Part shown: piece after piece, positions 51,610 through 54,655 of the stretch | Layout of the letters: the number at the start of each line of letters is the position of its first letter | How positions within the stretch are numbered: the stretch's first letter is position 1 | From: Longibaculum muris | GTDB lineage: Bacteria > Bacillota_I > Bacilli_A > Erysipelotrichales > Coprobacillaceae | Reading direction: 5' to 3' | DNA: 54,655 nt | Assembly (NCBI RefSeq): GCF_004343035.1 | Contig: NZ_SMCQ01000020.1 | Coordinates: forward strand, 1 to 54,655 | The notes under the pieces: model-generated | The model's database searches: none | What the model was told of the DNA's origin: nothing | Seen by the model: only the letters and a program-made list of their open reading frames with translations | Translations under genes and position numbers: made by a program

Positions 51610-51894
51610 TTACAAATCTCTCCCCTCTGCCGGCGGCTGCCCTCCGGCAATCTTGCCGACAATCTCCGGACCGGTCTCGTAAATCTGCATGAGCCGCCTG
51701 GCCGTTCCGCTTGGCTGAGCGGCGCCGCTGGTCCAGAGCCGGACCGTGGAAGGGGCGACATTCATCAGGAGCGCAAAGCCTTTCTCGTTCATATCCAGTT
51801 TTTCCATCAGCGCCTTAACCATGTCAGGGCCGTAGTCCGGGCACCGGGCGGCTTCGGCGATCATCTGTAAAGCCGTGTTCTCTGTGTTCATCAT
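51610..51894 (-). CDS. Small helix-turn-helix protein
   Basis: A 94-residue DNA-binding protein with a Cro/HigA-like helix-turn-helix: MVKALMEKLDMNEKGFALLM, then NVAPSTVRLWTSGAAQPSGT, followed by ARRLMQIYE. GGAGG lies 10 nt before the ATG. No toxin-like partner is visible next to it, so an element regulator is more likely than an antitoxin. It directly precedes the DUF6674-like gene and follows the primase-like gene. Confidence 0.78.
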   Translation of the reverse strand: MMNTENTALQMIAEAARCPDYGPDMVKALMEKLDMNEKGFALLMNVAPSTVRLWTSGAAQPSGTARRLMQIYETGPEIVGKIAGGQPPAEGRDL

Positions 51895-51912
51895 TTCTTG
51901 AAATCCTCCTTG

Positions 51913-52896
51913 TCAAATCGAAACAGCCGCCTGTTTCCGGCGGCATTGCTGTTGATGTTCTTTCATCTGCGTTGTAACATGGAGCAGCATTTCGTTGTAG
52001 TCCTTTCCCATGCGGGGCGGGTTGACGCCCACCCGGATATGCCGGAACCGCTGATCTTCATGGAGCATTGCCTTGATCCTCCTGGCATTTTTAAGGCCGC
52101 CAAGGTCATTGTCCATGTAGAGGCTGACGCGCCGGATTTCCGGGTGGCGTTTCAAAAATGCAATCAGCGCCACATGGGAAGTGCCGCCCAGGGACAGCCG
52201 GTAGCCGTCCCATTTCCAGACTTCTAACTCCTGCAGCGTGGCATGGGAGAGGGCGTCAATGGGCGCCTCAAATACCGCCACATGCCGGCTGCCCGGATTC
52301 CGGGGTGGATAGCAGAAGCTGTATTCCTTGTCGCTGCCGTAGACATCTTTCCTAAGGCTGCCGGCAATGCTCCGCATACAGGCAAACTTTGCTTTGCCGG
52401 CTTCATCCTTTCCCACAAACACACAGACCGGCTCGCCATGATGCCGCGCCTCATAGAACAGCCCGTCCCGGAAACACCGGCTGATCACATCCGGGCTGAT
52501 CCCGCGCCGTTGCAGATAAGAAACGGCAGAAGTGGCGCACCGTCTGGCCCAGGGGAGGGAAAATGCTTTCTTCTCCGGTTCCTTATGCACACGCCCTGCC
52601 GCTGCCGTGCTCCGATAGGCCGGCGTCTGCTGGATTTCCCCGCCGACCAGCGTATGGACCGCATCCACCAGCCCGTAGCCCCGTATCTGGATCAGGTAAT
52701 CCAGGGCGTTGATACTCCGGCCCCGGCTGTTCCAGTACCAGTACCTTTTCCCGGTCACATAGACCAGGCTGTCATGCTCCTTGTGGCGGTAATTCGGGCC
52801 GTCCCGTTTCAGCACCCCAGGCTCATGGAACTGCAGGTAGGCAAACAGGTCCGCCTCACGCGCCGCCCGAATCTGCTCCTTTGTTACGCCGGGCAT
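51913..52896 (-). CDS. DUF3991/toprim primase-like protein
   Basis: A 327-residue protein. The N-terminal part (1-100) is a degenerate CHC2-like zinc-finger region (YRHKEHDSLVYVTGKRYWYW, SINALDYLIQIRGY) without the Cys-His ligands; residues 110-190 are DUF3991; residues 205-300 are toprim, with VAVFEAPIDALSHATL and the acidic pair in VSLYMDNDLGGLKNARR. It would prime or support strand synthesis after transfer. The ATG has no ribosome binding site of its own and overlaps a 12-codon leader ORF, so translation is probably coupled. Confidence 0.82.
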   Translation of the reverse strand: MPGVTKEQIRAAREADLFAYLQFHEPGVLKRDGPNYRHKEHDSLVYVTGKRYWYWNSRGRSINALDYLIQIRGYGLVDAVHTLVGGEIQQTPAYRSTAAAGRVHKEPEKKAFSLPWARRCATSAVSYLQRRGISPDVISRCFRDGLFYEARHHGEPVCVFVGKDEAGKAKFACMRSIAGSLRKDVYGSDKEYSFCYPPRNPGSRHVAVFEAPIDALSHATLQELEVWKWDGYRLSLGGTSHVALIAFLKRHPEIRRVSLYMDNDLGGLKNARRIKAMLHEDQRFRHIRVGVNPPRMGKDYNEMLLHVTTQMKEHQQQCRRKQAAVSI

Positions 52897-52922
52897 GACA
52901 CCGGCACAGGGATTCTTTTCAT
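52884..52922 (-). CDS. 12-codon leader peptide before the primase-like gene
   Basis: ATG AAA AGA begins MKRIPVPVSCPA and ends at TAA (52884-52886), inside the primase-like gene in another frame. It has the strong site AGGAGGCGGGG, while the primase-like ATG has none. This fits translational coupling by re-initiation. Confidence 0.4.
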   Translation of the reverse strand: MKRIPVPVSCPA

Positions 52923-52968
52923 CGTGCCCCGCCTCCTTTCTGTGATGAAAAAAGACGCCAGAAGGCGC

Positions 52969-53841
52969 CTAACAGCCGTACAGGTCATGGTTGACCTCGG
53001 CGCGGTAATAGCTGTCCATTGTTGCCGGGGCATTATAGAGCGCCGCCAGCAGGTATGCCTTGATGTTCCCGACTTTCGTGGTGTTCCTGTCAATGCAGTC
53101 AAAGACATACTCCAGGTGGCCGGAATTGATTTTCAGGAAGCGGCCCTTTACCACCTCCCTGGGAAAATCATCCCCGGCGATACGGATATATGGACGTTTG
53201 GATAAAACCACTTCAAGCATAAGCTCCACCGTCTCGTCTAAGCGTTCTTTCCCATACCGGGAAACCATACAGCCATACTCAATATTTTCTTTCAGGATTT
53301 CACGGTAAGCGTCTGCCAGCTCTATCCGATCCATCCCATCCGAACGGCCTGCCGCCTCCGGCCCTGACGGATAGATTGATGGATGGGTCCTTGATATATC
53401 CGTTTTTGATTTTTTAGTTTTTAATGGATTAGTATTTAATTGTGCGGGATTTCCCTGTCCAGGTTCCCCCTGTTCAGGTTTTGCCTGTCCTGGATTTGCC
53501 TGTCTTGGATTTTCCCGTTTAGGTGAATCCCCCTGTTTTTCAGCATTTACAGGCTTTTCATGGATCGTATACTCGATGTCTCCGAGCTGCCCGTTCTCAT
53601 AGCGGAGGCGCTGCCTGGTGAGGTACCCGTGCCGCTCCAGCTCTTTCAGGGCGGTAGTGATTGAATCCACGCCGTCCTTGCAGATATGGGCGAGCCCCTT
53701 TGTGGTATAGTCCCAATCTTCCGGCAGCGACAGCATGAGCGAGAGGAGCCCCTTTGCCTTTAAGGACAGTTCCGTATTGCGCAGATGGTGGTTGCACATG
53801 ATCGTGAAGTCCTTTGTTTTTTCTACCCGGAATACAGCCAT
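52969..53841 (-). CDS. Replication initiator-like protein
   Basis: A 290-residue protein. Residues 1-95 are a RepA-type winged helix: FTIMCNHHLRNTELSLKAKG, then LLSLMLSLPEDWDYTTKGLA and ITTALKELERHGYLTR. A linker with repeated Pro-Gly-Gln units (PRQANPGQAKPEQGEPGQGN) follows, then a C-terminal DUF6017-like domain (about 175-285: KENIEYGCMVSRYGKERLDE, VKGRFLKINSGHLEYVFDCI). It could initiate replication of the excised circle. AAAGGAGG precedes the ATG. It lies near the right edge, next to the primase-like gene. Confidence 0.82.
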   Translation of the reverse strand: MAVFRVEKTKDFTIMCNHHLRNTELSLKAKGLLSLMLSLPEDWDYTTKGLAHICKDGVDSITTALKELERHGYLTRQRLRYENGQLGDIEYTIHEKPVNAEKQGDSPKRENPRQANPGQAKPEQGEPGQGNPAQLNTNPLKTKKSKTDISRTHPSIYPSGPEAAGRSDGMDRIELADAYREILKENIEYGCMVSRYGKERLDETVELMLEVVLSKRPYIRIAGDDFPREVVKGRFLKINSGHLEYVFDCIDRNTTKVGNIKAYLLAALYNAPATMDSYYRAEVNHDLYGC

Positions 53842-53870
53842 TTCAAAGCCTCCTTTCTCCGGTTATCCTG

Positions 53871-54392
53871 TTACAAGACGCGGTCCCTGCGGTCATAGTG
53901 GAGATGCCCGTCTGAGACCTTCGCATGGTTTTTCAGTTTGACTTCGCCCCGTTCCTGGCTGTCTAAGAATTTCTGATAGCCGGCATCCGTAAGGAACAGG
54001 CGCATCTTATCGCCCTTATCGCCGACAGGAGAATTATAAGACAGCACGTTGAAGATGATCATGTGCCGTACCTCTGGGGCAAAGCGTTCCAGGGCCATGA
54101 TGTCATGCCCTTTCAATTTTTCCGCGCCGGATCGCTGCCTGGCCTCCGCAATCTTTTCCCCAATCGTCCGGGGCGGGTAGGGCAGGAGGTAATTCTTCTG
54201 GATATCCCGCACGATGTCCATGCACTCGTCATCCGTCAGGACGCGCAGCTTTGCCATCAGACTTTCCGCTGCCTTCCGCTGTTCAGGGTTCTTTGTGTAC
54301 CGGGCAGCCATGTGGAGCTCGTTCAGGACTTTGTATTGATAGTCTCCCTCAACCTGAAACAGCAGCCGTTTTTCCATTTCGTTTAATTCCAT
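53871..54392 (-). CDS. Hypothetical protein at the head of the operon
   Basis: A 173-residue helical, charged protein of a family common at this position in Tn1549-like ICEs. Segments: ELNEMEKRLLFQVEGDYQYK, then LMAKLRVLTDDECMDIVRDI and LPYPPRTIGEKIAEARQRSG, ending in a His/Asp/Arg-rich tail. I do not know its function. The ATG at 54392 has AAAGGAG 8 nt upstream; the longer frame to 54485 reads through leader hairpins. It is the first gene after the right-end leader, so it probably heads the long transfer transcript. Confidence 0.68.
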   Translation of the reverse strand: MELNEMEKRLLFQVEGDYQYKVLNELHMAARYTKNPEQRKAAESLMAKLRVLTDDECMDIVRDIQKNYLLPYPPRTIGEKIAEARQRSGAEKLKGHDIMALERFAPEVRHMIIFNVLSYNSPVGDKGDKMRLFLTDAGYQKFLDSQERGEVKLKNHAKVSDGHLHYDRRDRVL

Positions 54393-54422
54393 GTGGATCT
54401 CCTTTCTTTTGAAAATGGGTAT

Positions 54423-54531
54423 AAAAAAAGGGCGCCCACCTATAAAAGTGAAACGCCCACGGCAACCAGCGGTCAGGCAATACACCGGACCGCTGGCACT
54501 ATTAAATTTTGTCGTTAATGAAACAGCCTCC
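54423..54531 (-). promoter_or_regulatory. Leader with mini-ORF and two hairpins
   Basis: On the minus strand AAGGAGG (54527-54533) is followed by a five-codon frame, ATT AAC GAC AAA ATT then TAA (54502-54519). Next comes a perfect 9-bp hairpin, CCAGCGGTC/GACCGCTGG (54466-54496), and then GGGCG/CGCCC (54430-54458) followed by a run of seven T (54423-54429). The order mini-ORF, hairpin, terminator is that of an attenuator for the downstream transfer operon. Confidence 0.5.
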
Positions 54532-54564
54532 TTTTTTCGATATTTTTCTCGTCAGATTTCAACT

Positions 54565-54582
54565 TGGAAAAGGAATTGAATA
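54565..54582 (+). repeat. 18-bp end repeat, right copy
   Basis: TGGAAAAGGAATTGAATA, identical to the minus strand of 4973-4990. It lies in the leader of the right-end operon, as the left copy lies in the leader of the recombinase operon. Confidence 0.6.
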
Positions 54583-54637
54583 AATGACGGCAAACGCTCA
54601 AACCCCTTGAAAATAAAGGCTTTTTCCGTTTGTCGTT

Positions 54638-54643
54638 ATTATA
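54638..54643 (-). promoter_or_regulatory. Candidate -10 box of the right-end operon
   Basis: TATAAT on the minus strand, 12 bp from the window edge. The -35 box would lie outside the window, so the promoter cannot be completed. The transcript would have a leader of about 240 nt. Confidence 0.4.
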
Positions 54644-54655
54644 CCGTAACGGCAT

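Noticed and set aside
51610-51894. Antitoxin of a toxin-antitoxin pair
   Set aside because: The fold would fit, but neither neighbour looks like a toxin; both are recognisable ICE proteins.

Overview
The window is almost entirely one integrative and conjugative element (ICE) of the Tn1549/CTn type, from a low-to-mid GC Gram-positive gut bacterium, most likely a Lachnospiraceae-type Clostridia. This rests on gene content (three tandem large serine recombinases, MOBP-like relaxase with MobC, PrgI, VirB4, VirD4, PcfB, Maff2, a VirB6-like channel protein, DUF4315/DUF4366 and Cna-B surface protein genes, TopB) and on strong AGGAGG ribosome binding sites with frequent TTG starts. Nearly every gene is on the minus strand, so transcription runs from the right edge (replication and transfer genes) to the left edge (recombinases). 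Only two small XRE regulators are on the plus strand. I recognised no rRNA, tRNA or CRISPR and no classical antibiotic resistance gene.

Layout from left to right. 1-5.3 kb: an ORF running off the left edge, three serine recombinases in one operon and a DUF6870-like small protein. 5.4-7.3 kb: a sigma-70-like factor with an unusual hairpin at its ribosome binding site, then a winged-helix regulator whose start region looks frameshifted. 7.3-14 kb: AT-richer accessory DNA with a broken pyridoxamine-phosphate-oxidase-like gene, a membrane zincin-like protein, a truncated GntR gene, a BceAB-like ABC transporter, and a GntR-controlled ABC-2 transporter operon ending in two small proteins. 14-27 kb: mobilization (relaxase, MobC, candidate oriT), many DUF proteins, topoisomerase III, an SLOG protein, and a dUTPase/ThyX pair. 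27.4-34 kb: cell-surface operon, including a 1637-residue thioester/Cna-B adhesin fused to a class B sortase. 34-45 kb: the type IV secretion machinery with an MT-A70 methyltransferase and a SpoVG-like protein. 45-54.6 kb: polyvalent-type accessory proteins (YodL-like, LPD1-like metallopeptidase, DUF6674-like), then a toprim primase-like protein and a replication initiator-like protein.

The parts fit together as follows: the relaxase and MobC nick and pilot the DNA, VirD4/PcfB couple it to the VirB4/VirB6/PrgI channel, the M23-NlpC/P60 hydrolase opens the wall, surface adhesin/sortase helps mating contact, TopB, primase-like and initiator-like proteins support replication, and the serine recombinases excise and integrate the element.

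The most interesting observations are: (1) a group I intron of about 397 nt splitting the maff2 transfer gene, with all four conserved core segments visible; (2) a shared C-terminal module, [KR]PS[VL]-x3-L plus a basic tail, on about ten otherwise unrelated proteins, which could be a type IV secretion export tag; (3) seven copies of TTATCAA-N6-TTG in the AT-rich gap upstream of the surface operon; (4) the adhesin-sortase fusion, with a slippery A-run at the junction; (5) several genes whose only well-placed start codon is ATC or ATT; (6) an 18-bp sequence present in opposite orientation near both ends of the window.
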